A program made the position numbers and the translations under genes. Shown here piece after piece: positions 36,223 through 47,287 of a stretch of 64,000 nucleotides of DNA. Every line of letters begins with the position of its first letter. Position 1 is the first letter of the stretch. Source of the DNA: Perkinsus olseni (lineage: Eukaryota; Perkinsozoa; Perkinsida; Perkinsidae); assembly GCA_013115135.1 (NCBI GenBank), contig JABANP010000035.1, forward strand, positions 1-64,000. The letters run 5' to 3'. The notes below the pieces were generated by a model. That model searched no databases. It saw nothing but the letters and a program-made list of their open reading frames with translations, and had not been told where the DNA came from.

Positions 36223-36702
36223 ATGGCCAAGACCGCGACCTTCCGGACCTCACAGCGAGGTAAGGTGGTTTGCATAGTCGACGACAACGTCTACCACATG
36301 CAGCGAGTCTACAAGGATCGGGTCTACTGGTCGTGCAAGTCTCGAGCGAAAGGCTGCAAGGCCCGGCTCGTAACCTCGGGAGATGTGGTGGTGAAGCAAA
36401 GCCACGAGCACTGCTGCGGTCTGAGCACGCGGGGAGTTTCCCGGGCCAACTTCTCGTTCACTATGCCGTACAACACACCCGTGGAGGGTCCGAACTCCCC
36501 GACGACGGTCATGCCAGCGCCGTCGGAGGCAGCAGTCACCTCTGCGCCGCTCGATTTCACTGGTCAGCAGATCCTCTGTGACGGCACGATGTTGCAGGGT
36601 TATCCTATCCCTCCGGAGGCGCAGGTCACCGTAGAATTTGATGATGCAATTCGGAATTCTCCGCAGGTTCCCGACGCTCCCGTTGATCCTTTGCTCTGCT
36701 AA
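36223..36702 (+). CDS. FLYWCH-like zinc-finger protein
   Basis: Single-exon protein of 159 residues. Residues about 5-65 resemble a FLYWCH/WRKY-GCM1-type zinc finger: FRTSQRGKVVCIVDD, then MQRVYKDRVYWSCKSRAKGC with the W-x-C...C pair, and VVVKQSHEHCC with the H-x-H zinc ligands. The remainder (PEGPNSPTTVMPAPSEAAVT-like) is Pro/Ala/Thr-rich and probably disordered. Such fingers bind DNA or proteins and are also found in transposase-derived genes, but no transposase core is present. The start ATG at 36223 gives a domain that begins almost immediately. Confidence 0.7.
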   Translation: MAKTATFRTSQRGKVVCIVDDNVYHMQRVYKDRVYWSCKSRAKGCKARLVTSGDVVVKQSHEHCCGLSTRGVSRANFSFTMPYNTPVEGPNSPTTVMPAPSEAAVTSAPLDFTGQQILCDGTMLQGYPIPPEAQVTVEFDDAIRNSPQVPDAPVDPLLC

Positions 36703-36993
36703 TTCGTTCTTTGTATCATCTCGTGTAAGTTAGCTGTCACCTTTCTGTTGTGCACCATTAACAATAGCTTCGCTGATGACCGGGGTTGCGTTTGCACGGT
36801 TGGCGGTCGATGTCTTCTCACGGTTAGCTTGCCTTGAACTTTACTATAATCTTCACAAATCTCGTCACTCCATCTGGTTGCGTCATGCTCGTTGTATAGC
36901 CAGCAGTATCACCTGCTGTAGGGCCTTAGTGATCTAACACAGCACTCATCTCTCAGTTGTCGTGCTTTGACGGCTTCTTTTGAGCCTTATCCA

Positions 36994-39900
36994 ATGGTGG
37001 CCTACAAGTATCCCTACGACTTGTATCACCAGGCCTTCGAGAACCCAGAGCTGGCCCATCGCACGGCGTGTGTGAAGGTTGGTGAGGACGGCGCAGTTTC
37101 GGGCGTCTTAACCTATGCCGAGCTGTGTAGTCAAGGAATGGATATGGCGTACTGGTTGAGTGCGATACTTGGGGTTAAGGAGGGGGACTGCGTGGGTGTA
37201 GCAATCGAGCGCTCAGGGGCGTGGCTGAGTATCCTGTTGGCTTGTAGTACCCTGGGCGCTGTGATGGCGCCGTTGGATCCGTCGGCTGATGAAGGGTAAT
37301 CATGGGAGTTTCGCTGTGGGCGCTCTCGCTGATGCTGCGAAAACTACGACGTACCTGGATCTTAGAAACCTGAAATGGGAGTTCATTTGAGTGAGTTCTT
37401 TCAGGCGACTCCGCGATCTTCTCTATCAAACGTCACCGGATATCTTGGTAGTTCGTTCGGGTGTTGGAAATACCGCGGGACTGGAATCAATGGCTGCCTG
37501 CCGCGTGGTCGACATTACCCGATCCGATGCCGTCTCGAGCCGTCCCCACAATTGGGTTGCTCCAACACTCTCGGTCTGCGATCCCGGCTACAGGCCGCTC
37601 TTCAAGATGTTTTCTGGAGGAACAACAGGAACGCCGAAGCTGATACCAGTCACGCATGGCATGCCGCTGTCGGAGCTGCGAGGGTATGCCGAAGATGTAG
37701 TGAAGCTGCCACCGGGGAGTCCTCAACCCGTAGTCCTCCAGTTTTCTGGTCTTCAATGGTTAGCTTCTATGATGGGCCAAGTTAATATCGCTCTCGCTAT
37801 TGGTGGGGTTTGCCTCTTCACTGATTGTCTGAAGGCCGGGTTACAGTGCGTTGACTATCCCCCAACTGTAGTGGGGGCGGTACCTACGCAACTGTTTCTG
37901 AACGCAACCCTCTTGTCGAAGTGCAAGCTTACTCACCTTTTGCTTTGGGGCGAGGCTTCAACTCCTGCTAAGCTGGCTGAATTGCAAGCCTTGGTTGGGA
38001 AGGCTCGAGTGGTGGACTTGCTGATTGCGACAGAGTTCTGGCTGTGCCTGGTTTGTGATGGTAGTACGGGGGTTGTCCTTGAGCTTATCGGGCATGTTTG
38101 ACGGTTCGTCCACTACCCCACGCTGACGCCTGCCTGGTTCTCATCGAAGGGGTTTCCGTTTCCAGTTCGAAGTACTTTACGTCACCCTCATTGCGAATAT
38201 CCCAATACATACCTCATCATTCAGAGTCTCTTTTGGTTCGGGGAGATTGTTTTCGAGCCACCCGTACCCTCCCTCGACGCATGTCTGTTCAGATGGTTCC
38301 GCGATGTTCCGAACTCTTCGCTCGAAGGACGTTGAAATCAAGTTAGTCCCGCTAGGGGATGAGGACGCAGCGCCGGTGGATCACAGGTATCTGTCTTCGC
38401 TTGTGGCGTCTGAATCCGTTATTTACATTTCTGTCCCTCTGCCGACTTAGGCCTCGAAAACGCGGGGAATTGATGATGCGCGGCCCCTTCGTGTGCCAGC
38501 CTTTAACGGACGAGGAAGGTTGGTTTAGAACAGGAGATGTTGCTGAGATGGATGATCGAGGTAGTAGGTGGGTAATATGGGCGCATTGTCGGCGTGGCTC
38601 AGATTTTTAGTCGATGCGGCTCTCTGCCTCCAACGGCTCTTGTTGTAGGTCGAGTGCATTACCTTGGTCGCTTGGGTGGAAGGCTAAAGGCCTCAGGAGG
38701 GGTGTGGATCGACGCCCTGCCCATCGAGCAATTGGCACTTTCTGCGGTGCAGGTGTCGAGGAGGCGTCCGTTCTCACCCACGACGGGCGCAACTATATGT
38801 TTGTATATATGAAAAAGTTGGAGCCTGAAGCGAGCGACTCCGACTCTGACGACTGGTATGCTGGATCATCTGATAACTCTGATTCCGGTGACGACGGAGA
38901 AGGGTCGTGCACTGCTCCTTCTTATGCGATTACCGAGGAAGACGAGTCTGCTTTGTCGATGTTGGGCCAGTACTCAACTTTACGCGGCGCCCTGGCCGCG
39001 AACAAGGATGCTGCGGTTCTTGATTTGACCATTCGGATGTCCTGCAAGCCCCTTACCGAGGAATCCCAATACGAACAAGATAGACCGATTTCAATTGGTC
39101 AAGGAGGTACTTGGCCACGAGAACTCATGGAGGCAGGGTCTGGAGCCGGAGCGACGGCGTCGCCTGATGAGTGCTTGGAAGCGTGTTGGGCTATGGGGCG
39201 CCGGCTCATTGTTGGCATGTGGCCCGAAGGAGTTCTTTCTGCATCTGCCGTACATGTGGCTGTCGACTCTCTACTTGCCCGTCTTCGAGGAGGATGCTAC
39301 GACTGTGAGGGAGAAGATCGGTCTCTTCGTACTACGCCTCATTAGAAGTTGCCCGCTCGACCGTATAGGGTTCTTTGCTGCGTGGTTTGCCCTCTCCCGC
39401 CGTTTCAAGCCGGTCCGGAAAATGACTTGGGTGTGGACCTTAGTCGGAGCCTTCTTAGCCTTCAAGGACGGTCGTTTCCTCTCTTGGCCGCCCGCGTTCT
39501 GGTACGCCATTGGGAACCAGAGCAGTTATGAGTCGGCCAAGTGGCTGTCATGGGGATTCGCTAAACGCCAGATCAAGTGGAACGCGCAGTGGTTTTGGTG
39601 GTACCTCTCGTTGAGATGGTTACGGAATGCTGACAAAACGACTTACGGTGGTTACGGAGGGGAATGGAGGAATCAGGTGGCACCCATAGAAGATAAAGTC
39701 GCCGTACCCAAGGACGATGAGAGCGTTGATGGTATCGAGAGGCAGGATGCCGTCAGCGTACTCACTGACGAGGCCCAAGATACGCCACTAGAGGCAGCGG
39801 AGCAGTCGGAGGGGTCGCTTGGCTTACCTATTCCGGAGGAGCTCAGACCAGTAGAATCAACGGCTCCGTCTGTCAACCTGGATATGCCCGAGGAGAGCCA

Positions 39901-42057
39901 AGGTTTAAGGGTTGCTGGTGAGGGCGGTGAAAACGTGTCTACTGCGGACTCCCCTTCTTTGTCGGTTGAGGGAGGCGGGGAAGCACCCATATCGGGAAAG
40001 GCTAGCATAGTCGACGATGACATCATGTCTGCCTCGGACCTCGGAGAGAGTCCCGATACTCTTACTCCGAATGAAACGAGTGCCGAGGAGAGCCTTCCGG
40101 CGGAGAAGTTGGTGGTGCCTCCCCAGAAGTATCATTACAGAACCTTTCAGAAATGGTGGTGGCATGAGAGGGCCTTGGACCGGTTCGACTGGACGAGGAC
40201 TCATTTTGTTAAGGGCGTTCGTAACGTCGTCCGCACTGTTCCAGATGCGACGCAGTTGGTTGGAGATGTTAGCTCAGAGCAAGTATGCGCTTTGTTGTCG
40301 GGTATCACAGGGTGGGCTAAGGTGGACGCCAGCACAGATCTGGGCGGCATGACGTCGCTGCAGATCTCTATGCTTATGAAGAGGTTGCCGGGGCAAGTTG
40401 CCGCGAAAGACGTTCTGCTGTGTAAGGATGTCGCTCAATTGGTGACACTGTTGCAGTCGCCGATGAAAGAAGAGGAAATTCTGCAGCCTGTTGGTTCTGA
40501 GGAGCCATTCCGGGCATGGTTCTCACCAGGGCAGTTGAACAGAGTTTGCAAGTGGGCCTTCCAGATTCGCGGTGATATAGACATGGATCGCTTACAGGAT
40601 GCTGTAGATCGCATGGTTGATCGACACCCAATGCTGAGAGCTCGGGTGGTCGGACCAGCCCGCATATCGAGCTTCCTCTACGACAGCGTTATGGTGCTCT
40701 TGCCTACTTTGTCCCGCCTTCCCGAAGACTCCTGGACGTCCTGGTGGCTTCGACTGCTGATTTGCAAGCCCTTATGGCATGCATGGGTTAAGGTCCGTTG
40801 TCGTGAGCGCGAAGGCCATGTCCCAATTGGGGTTCGCTGGGCGTGGGGGAAGGACCCTCGTAAGTGTCAGAGACAGATGTTCCGAGCACGGAACGATATG
40901 GAAGACGACAGGACCGACGACACCCCTCTCAAGCTGTATTTGGTCCAACAGCGCATAGACGACCCCGAGAACCCGGAGACGTATATCGTGAGACGCCAGT
41001 GGTTGTTCGTCATGATTCGGCATGCGTGGTCCGACGCTTTGTCTTACTTCCCCATCGCGGACGACCTGAGCAAGGCTTTCTCGGACGAAGATCTGCTTGG
41101 TGAGCCTTTTAGAGGTGGTCGACCCTCGACCATTGCTACAGCAGAGATTCTACGATGGTCTTCGAGTGACTCACGGGGCCCCGGATCGTAACAGTTTCCG
41201 TGGCTCGTACTTCTATGATGAATTCATGACTAGAGATGCATATCATCACTACTGCAAAAATTACTAATAGATTCATTTGTCACTTCCGTTATTTGGCCGA
41301 GGAGCATTATCACATCCCGCTGGAGCACTTGTTGATTGCCTGGATTTCATTGAGCTTGGCTCGTGCTGATCAGAAGGAGAATGTGGGTATGACTCTCTAC
41401 ACTCCTCTGCGTGATGGCCCGATGGAGAGTCAAATGCTTGCTCTTCTAGCCGACTGGCGCGACTTCGACTTCGATTTCTTATTTGAAAGAGGTTCTGTGA
41501 TGGACGCGGTTCTCCACGTTTCGGATAAGCTCAGAAGACGAGACTACACCGTTTTCGACCAGCCTGGTAATCCCGAGGCGACTCTGTTGAACTTCCTTTC
41601 GCTGGACACCCGCGTCCGCGGCAATGGGAGGCTACGTCATGTCCATGTGGACAAGGTTGGTTTTCGTGAAGACGACAACGATAGGTCCTGGGGCTGGGTT
41701 GATCGACAGCAGTGGCGCGAGGGCCCCGGACATCGCCAGCGCAGCATGACCCTCGAGCAAACAAGCGCTCGCGGGGCTTGGTGCTTCGCGGTGACGTTGG
41801 CTCCTGAGTATTATCCTCCGGAGTGGTGCAGAAGGTTCTCCTATTATATGAAGTTGACGGCTGACCAGGTCTTCAGGGATCCACTCGGCTCGTGTGGACG
41901 TGTGCAGTATGACGAGGAAAACTACGCAGAGGAGTGGAAGAAGTGGGAGAGGGACTCTGAAGCGGCGGAAAGATACGACATGTTCCAAGAAGATGAGTTG
42001 ATGTGGTCGAAGTTACCCACACAGACTGCAAGTCAGCTCGCTATTCGTGATGATTAG
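36994..42057 (+). CDS. NRPS-like adenylation / carrier / condensation protein
   Basis: A multidomain, NRPS-like protein. Adenylation domain: start [19 protein letters not shown] at 36994, [18 protein letters not shown], core A3 motif [17 protein letters not shown] (37608-37660), A5-like [21 protein letters not shown], and A7 [15 protein letters not shown]. It closes with [19 protein letters not shown] and [13 protein letters not shown]. Next comes an unusual Trp-rich, partly hydrophobic region (39.2-39.65 kb: [24 protein letters not shown]; [13 protein letters not shown]) and an acidic Ser/Glu linker. A carrier-like domain has [15 protein letters not shown] (canonical LGGxS). A condensation-like domain has [20 protein letters not shown], but the HHxxxDG site reads RHAWSDA. 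Its C-terminal half is in the last exon, ending at 42057. Frame breaks occur near 38750, 39085 and 41115. Several introns are short. Substrate unknown; the condensation domain may be inactive. Confidence 0.65.
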
Positions 42058-42203
42058 TTTCCTCCAGCCGATAAAAATTACGTTGCTTTCTGTCCGGTGA
42101 AGTATCTTGAGTTGACCATAATATTCGAGGCGCGCGCTCATGTCGCGGTTCCGCGTTCGTCGCCCGGCTTGGAGGAGCTTCGACCCGTAACAGTTAAGAT
42201 TTT

Positions 42204-43769
42204 TTGTTAATGCTTTTACATGATTTGGTAAATGCTCATCGTCCACACTACATCTGCGTCCTCCTCTCGGGCCTCGCCGTGCTGCTGTATAACCTGCGAA
42301 CGATCAAATTCGGCTTGGATCGGCCTGTAGAACTCTGGCCCCTTGCATTCGTCTGTGTTAGTCCAATGATCGCCGCTCAGGAGTACCACAGGTCGTTCTT
42401 AGTCTCCCTTGTGACTTTCACGATATGCTCGACGTTATTCTTCTGGTCGATTGGGCTCGAGTGGTACGTTGGCTTTGTTACGGGCCTTATGTGGGGTGTC
42501 TTGTGGGACCTTCTAGAGTTCTCCGACGTCTACTTGTTCAACGACAGATTCGATACAAGCAAGCCAACGAGAAGAGCGACGTACTGGACCACCATAGTCT
42601 ACATAACCTCCCTCTTTTTGGGGACATTCTTTGCCTTGAGCACGCCCTTGCATGACGCCCCGATCCTGATCCAGCCGATTTCTCTCCTCGGCTTTTACGC
42701 GTTGGAATTCACCGTGTTCACAGTTAATGCGGCTGCCGGTCAACTGGTTTTCTCACAGGACCGGAAACCTCTGGCAAAGATCGTGCTGCGGTGCATGATT
42801 GGTTGGACGTTCATCTCGGCGATTCAGTTCTACGTTCCACGACTTTCCGCTGGGCCTTCGGCAAGAGTGGCTACGATCACGCCTGGGGCAGAGCTGGGTG
42901 GAGTTTCATGTGATAAGACTGTAGTTGAACAGTATGAGAAGGATGCCACGTGCAATGGGACGCTGGAGAGGCAGCTCGAATTGACCCGACGCGCTGTCAC
43001 AGTCGGTGGCGCCAAGTTCGTGGTGTGGCCGGAGATGTGGCTCGGGCCGTTCCAGAATCTGACAGATGCGGAGGATTATGTTTCCTCTAATGTGGGGCCG
43101 TTAGCAGGACGGCTGAGCGCTTTCGTGTCTGTCGGGGCCCTCGTTGGGGAAAGTGGTAATATTGCGATCATGGTGGGACCGGAGGGCGAAATTCTGGGTG
43201 TGTATGGGAAACAGAAACCGCTCGCTCTGGTCGGAGAGAAGAGCTCGTTAAGGTTTGGTTATCCGACATATGAAATTCCCTCGACATCTCTCGTTGAGCG
43301 GAATAGAACCTCCCCTGGCAAGGTTGGGACACTTATTTGTTACGATGTGGATTTTACTGGACCTCTGCGCTCCATCATTATGCAGGGGGCGGGGCTAATT
43401 CTGAACCCGTCGCAAGACTGGTCCGCAGTTAGGGACCATCTATCTCAGGCCGTCTTCAGAGCGGTGGAGAGCAGGGTTGCCATCGCGAAGGCAGACATGG
43501 CATGGGACTCGGTTATCGTGGATCTTTGGGGGCGGAAGCTTGCTCGGTCCCAGAGTCTCAACGAACGAGAGAATGTCTTGGTTGCGACAGTCGAGCTGGG
43601 CGACGGAGCGCCGACGGTCGCCACGGTGACTGGTGATATCCTCCCGCTGCTTTGTGCGGCGTATTCCCTGTTTGTGCTGGTGTCTGCCGGGTGGAAATGG
43701 TATGAAGTTCGAGTAGCAAGGCGCGTATACACTCCCGATGGAGAATACGGCTCTCTACTGTCGGCGTGA
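42204..43769 (+). CDS. polytopic Lnt-like carbon-nitrogen hydrolase
   Basis: Single exon, 521 residues. The N-terminal half has about six to seven hydrophobic segments (for example YICVLLSGLAVLLYNL, FLVSLVTFTICSTLFFW, VGFVTGLMWGVLWDLL, ATYWTTIVYITSLFLGTFFA). It is followed by a nitrilase-superfamily domain: AKFVVWPEMWLGPF (catalytic Glu), ILGVYGKQKPLALVGE (catalytic Lys) and KVGTLICYDVDFTGPLR (catalytic Cys), then AGLILNPSQDW and FRAVESRVAIAKADMAW. A final membrane segment lies near the C-terminus. This order matches bacterial apolipoprotein N-acyltransferase (Lnt) and its few eukaryotic relatives. Likely role: N-acyl transfer or amide chemistry in an endomembrane. It starts about 150 nt after the NRPS-like gene. 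Confidence 0.82.
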   Translation: MLMLLHDLVNAHRPHYICVLLSGLAVLLYNLRTIKFGLDRPVELWPLAFVCVSPMIAAQEYHRSFLVSLVTFTICSTLFFWSIGLEWYVGFVTGLMWGVLWDLLEFSDVYLFNDRFDTSKPTRRATYWTTIVYITSLFLGTFFALSTPLHDAPILIQPISLLGFYALEFTVFTVNAAAGQLVFSQDRKPLAKIVLRCMIGWTFISAIQFYVPRLSAGPSARVATITPGAELGGVSCDKTVVEQYEKDATCNGTLERQLELTRRAVTVGGAKFVVWPEMWLGPFQNLTDAEDYVSSNVGPLAGRLSAFVSVGALVGESGNIAIMVGPEGEILGVYGKQKPLALVGEKSSLRFGYPTYEIPSTSLVERNRTSPGKVGTLICYDVDFTGPLRSIIMQGAGLILNPSQDWSAVRDHLSQAVFRAVESRVAIAKADMAWDSVIVDLWGRKLARSQSLNERENVLVATVELGDGAPTVATVTGDILPLLCAAYSLFVLVSAGWKWYEVRVARRVYTPDGEYGSLLSA

Positions 43770-43901
43770 TTTCCGCTACTCTTCTGTTACCATGGCCTGT
43801 TTGGTAGAATTCTGACATGACTTGACAGTAAGATGCCATTGCGATGCGTTCAGTTTGGGGGATGACGTAACGCGAGCAGAGTGTCTGGTCCTTGTCGTCT
43901 A

Positions 43902-45436
43902 ATGTCCAAGCGAGTAGCCGAGAGCCAACTGACCAAGGATGATGCCCCAGAGGAAGACAATGTGGAGGACCCTGGCACTGGCCGCGAGAGGGCCTCCGCT
44001 GACGTACGCACGAATCAGTCGGGCATTGGTTGGGCATTGGCATGAATTGCCGAGTCAGATACTTGCGAAGCGTAAGATTGTTTCAGTGAGACGGAAGAGC
44101 GAAGCGGCGGCTGCTCCCGCAGCGGAAAAGGTACTGAGATTCGTCGGGCGGGTGGATTACCACGAAATGATTCTCGTGTCAGCCTTCTACCGCCTCGGAA
44201 ACGGAGAGTGTGGCTTCTTCCCAGAACCCATTTGCTAATCTTGGAAGTGAGTTCATTCGCTACATCCGCTTCCTCCGGATCATCCGCCTTCCCAGCATCA
44301 TCCAAGTCTGGAGAGAGTGAGGGAGCCCCCAAAAGCAGTAATCCTTTCTCTGGCATCTCCTTCGCAAGTGCCTCAAAAAGTGGCGGAGGGAGCCTCTTCG
44401 GCGACATTGGCAAAAGTAGTGAGCGGATTGTACATTAGCATTTTCAGTTCCGAGATTCGGCTGGCTTCTGTAGGTATGGCCGGGGGAGCCGGAAGTGGAT
44501 TCGCTGCTTTCGGCGCCGACCAAAGCAGCAAGTCGGAGACCGGAGAGCCGACCAGCCCGGAAGAAGGTGTCGTCGTTAGAAGAGACTTAATGCCCTTTCA
44601 ATCTAGTCACTTCAGGAGATTCGTCCGAGACATCAGAGCCCCAGCCCCATCCTGTTTGCAGTGGCGAGGAGGGCGAGTCCTTGGTGTACTAAGGCGTGGT
44701 GGACCAGTACGACGTACTGCACTCGGCATAGGTTCTCGTCTGATTGCAAGCTATACAAGCTGATGAAACAGCTAGACGAAAAGGAAACAGCCGGCTCAAG
44801 TACGAAGTTGTTGGTTTCCGTTCCAGGCAAAGGCTTCAATGCAGGCACTAGTGAAAGCAAGGCCAGCGGCTCGAAGTATAAGTGGACGGAACGAGGCATG
44901 GGCAGCCTCAGAGTCCTCAAGAAGGACAGCGATGATAACGTACGCGTTGGAGGCTACTTGCAGTGCGAAAAGCGGTGTTTCGTCAGGCCAAGGCGGCTGG
45001 ACGGATAGTGGTTCGCATGAAGGGAGTGTGGAAAGTTATATTGAATACACCGATATTAGATGCCGATAAATATGAATTGGTAATAAGGTGCATTTTTCAT
45101 GTGCTCTTCGCTGGCCTCTCGTTTTGGTCTCCACGCGATTGTCCTCTGATTGGACCGACTCTTATTTGGCTCGTCCAGGTGGGTACCAAGAGCGTCAAGT
45201 TCTTCGGTCTTGACGACGAGAGCGACGAGGAAGGTCAACTGGCGTCCTATCGCGTTAATGTACTATGAAGAATCGGCGTTTCATCCATCGTCACAGTATT
45301 GTGCTTCTCCGCTCAGTTGCTTTCTTCCGAGAATCAGTCCGAGTTCTTGAAGGCGGTCAAGAGCTTCTCACCGAGTGGTGCCTCCACAGCTGCCCCGACG
45401 CCTGAGGCGGCAGCAGACAAGAAGGAAGAAGCCTGA
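43902..45436 (+). CDS. NUP50: NUP50-like nucleoporin with RanBP1 domain
   Basis: Nuclear-basket nucleoporin that binds importin-alpha and Ran. ATG 43902 opens MSKRVAESQLTKDDAPEED, matching the NUP50 N-terminus. An intron precedes ILAKRKIVSVRRKS, and a later exon has NPFANLG joined across a 49-nt intron to TSSKSGESEGAPKSSNPFSG, with FG/NPF-type low complexity. The RanBP1 domain is spread over several exons: SLVFSSDCKLYKLMKQLDEK, YKWTERGMGSLRVLKKD, AKAAGRIVVRMKGVWKVILN, GTKSVKFFGLDDESDEEGQL and LLSSENQSEFLKAVKSF, then a charged tail ending at TGA 45434-45436. Eight or so GT-AG introns, all phase-consistent. Confidence 0.83.
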
Positions 45437-45522
45437 GGAAGTTCTCTAGCCCAAATAGTCTTTGCTTGTTGCGTTAACTTCACTGTTCTCCAAGTTTCAC
45501 CCTTCAGTCTGTGCTCCATCTG

Positions 45523-47078
45523 ATGGGACTCCGATCGAAGCGCAGAGCTCTTCCAAAGAAGAAATTCTCTTCCGCTACTGTAACGCTGAAAGCCCCTGCG
45601 GGTTTAGCGGTCGAGGCCGAGCATGAGGAGCCGGAAGGTAATAGACGGTGGGATGCGCAAGAGTTGCTAGTTCCATCCCGAGGAATAATACAGTTCTTTT
45701 TCGACGGAGAATATTGAAGGTTCGCTGAGATGCCTCGCACAAGTCAATTCATTCCAGGTGCCATTTCTCCAGAACAGGATCAGAGCGTGGTAGAAGCTTC
45801 CGTAGAGGACACCGCTGAGGGTACCACTAGGAGTAATTCGCGCCCAATTTGGATATCAGCATTTTTCTGGCACAGAAACACCTTCCGAGCCGAAGTCGAA
45901 GGCCGAGCCCAAGTTCTTTTGGATGGACCCCGCGGCCCAGGCAACTCTAGTCGGGTTGAAGGCTCGAGGTGAAGAGAGAGCCGCTAAGTTAAGAGCCGCC
46001 AGGGCTCAGCCCTATGTGGTGAAGGTAATTGACTTGTGTACCCTCTGTGCTTACAGAGGTCTCCTATGTGGTTCATTACTAGGGCTTCACTGTCGTTAAC
46101 AGTAGCACGCCACTCACGTCTGAGGCCCGGCGAGCAACAGCAAGCACTCAGTGGCTTCAGGAAGGTAAGTCCAGTGGGCGGAGTTTCGGTTGTTCATTGT
46201 GGCTTCGTCTCAGAGCTCTACGGAAATCGCACGAGGAAGAGATCATGGAAGGTGCTCAATGATCGCAATCTCACCGATGCGTGATGAGCAAGTCTTGGCG
46301 AAGCTGCTACTGTCCCTCTGTACGTTACGTCTCTCCTGCTCACAGTTTCTACGTACTCGCGACGACTCGTGTTTTATGCTGTGAATCACGGCTTGCGGCC
46401 ATGAGCCGGAGTATGACCGTGCTCCGTGATGGTATCACGAGTTCAGTCCCCGGGAGAGATCTCGCCACGCCGGGAGAAGGGATGCTTGAATGATGCCAAG
46501 AAATGTTCTGGCCTGGACTGTGAAGAGCGTGATGCGATATGATGCTTGCTCTCGAAGGGTAGTATCGACCCGTCCGATGCCCAACGACTACGCGCCGGCG
46601 AAGGCTCGCCATACCAGAAAGAGGCGCCTTCCTTTCCTCTGCTGTTTTCGGGAAAACGACGACCACGACCTTGATCGAGATGAAATTCCAAGCCACCCCA
46701 AGTAATGAGATGCCGCCAATTATGATTTTGTACTAGAGAGTTCATTCAGAATTGCGATTGAGGCCGGGCCTACAGCACGGCGGGCCTCCTACCGTACTTC
46801 TAGTGGCATCCCGGTTAATCAGTGCTACGATAGCGCACTGGTATCGACTACTGTTCCCGGGAAGAACTTGCATGCTCAACCGCGAGACTCAGGTAAGACT
46901 ATGCTCTGACACGGCGCAGCGTTCTCTGCCGGTAGAGTCTCGATCTTCAACGGAGAAGTCGGAGGATGACGATGAGAGCTGTTCGCCGGAGAAGGTTGAG
47001 GTCACATTCAGCCAAGGGGAGACGGAGGGCGATGGCTCAGAGAAGCCTCGAGGAACGAAATTGAGCCGGTTAGTTTAG
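45523..47078 (+). CDS. multi-exon protein of unknown function
   Basis: Not recognised. ATG 45523 starts MGLRSKRRALPKKKFSSATV, a basic N-terminus. Two introns then join AISPEQDQSVVEASVEDTAE to TPSEPKSKAEPKFFWMDPAA and ATLVGLKARGEERAAKLRAA. Later candidate exons read SEARRATASTQWLQEALRKS and, less surely, RRLVFYAVNHGLRP and DPSDAQRLRAGEGSPYQKEA. The last open piece is acidic (KSEDDDESCSPEKVEVTF) and ends at 47078. The helical, charged composition suggests a nuclear or coiled-coil protein. Joins after 46.2 kb are guesses. Confidence 0.4.
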
Positions 47079-47287
47079 GGACAGTGCGATGTTTGCCCAC
47101 CCGGTGGAGGGCTTCACTTCTACCGATGAGTACTCAATCCCCGTATGAATCAAATGCGGATGAATCCAGTCACAGCTCCCCTACAAAGGCTTATTTTTGA
47201 CTCCTCGTACGAAGTGTCGTTGACTCAGATCGGCATCGGACCCGAAGTCTTGTCGTATCAACCAAATCGCCGAGACGCAGGTGGTCA

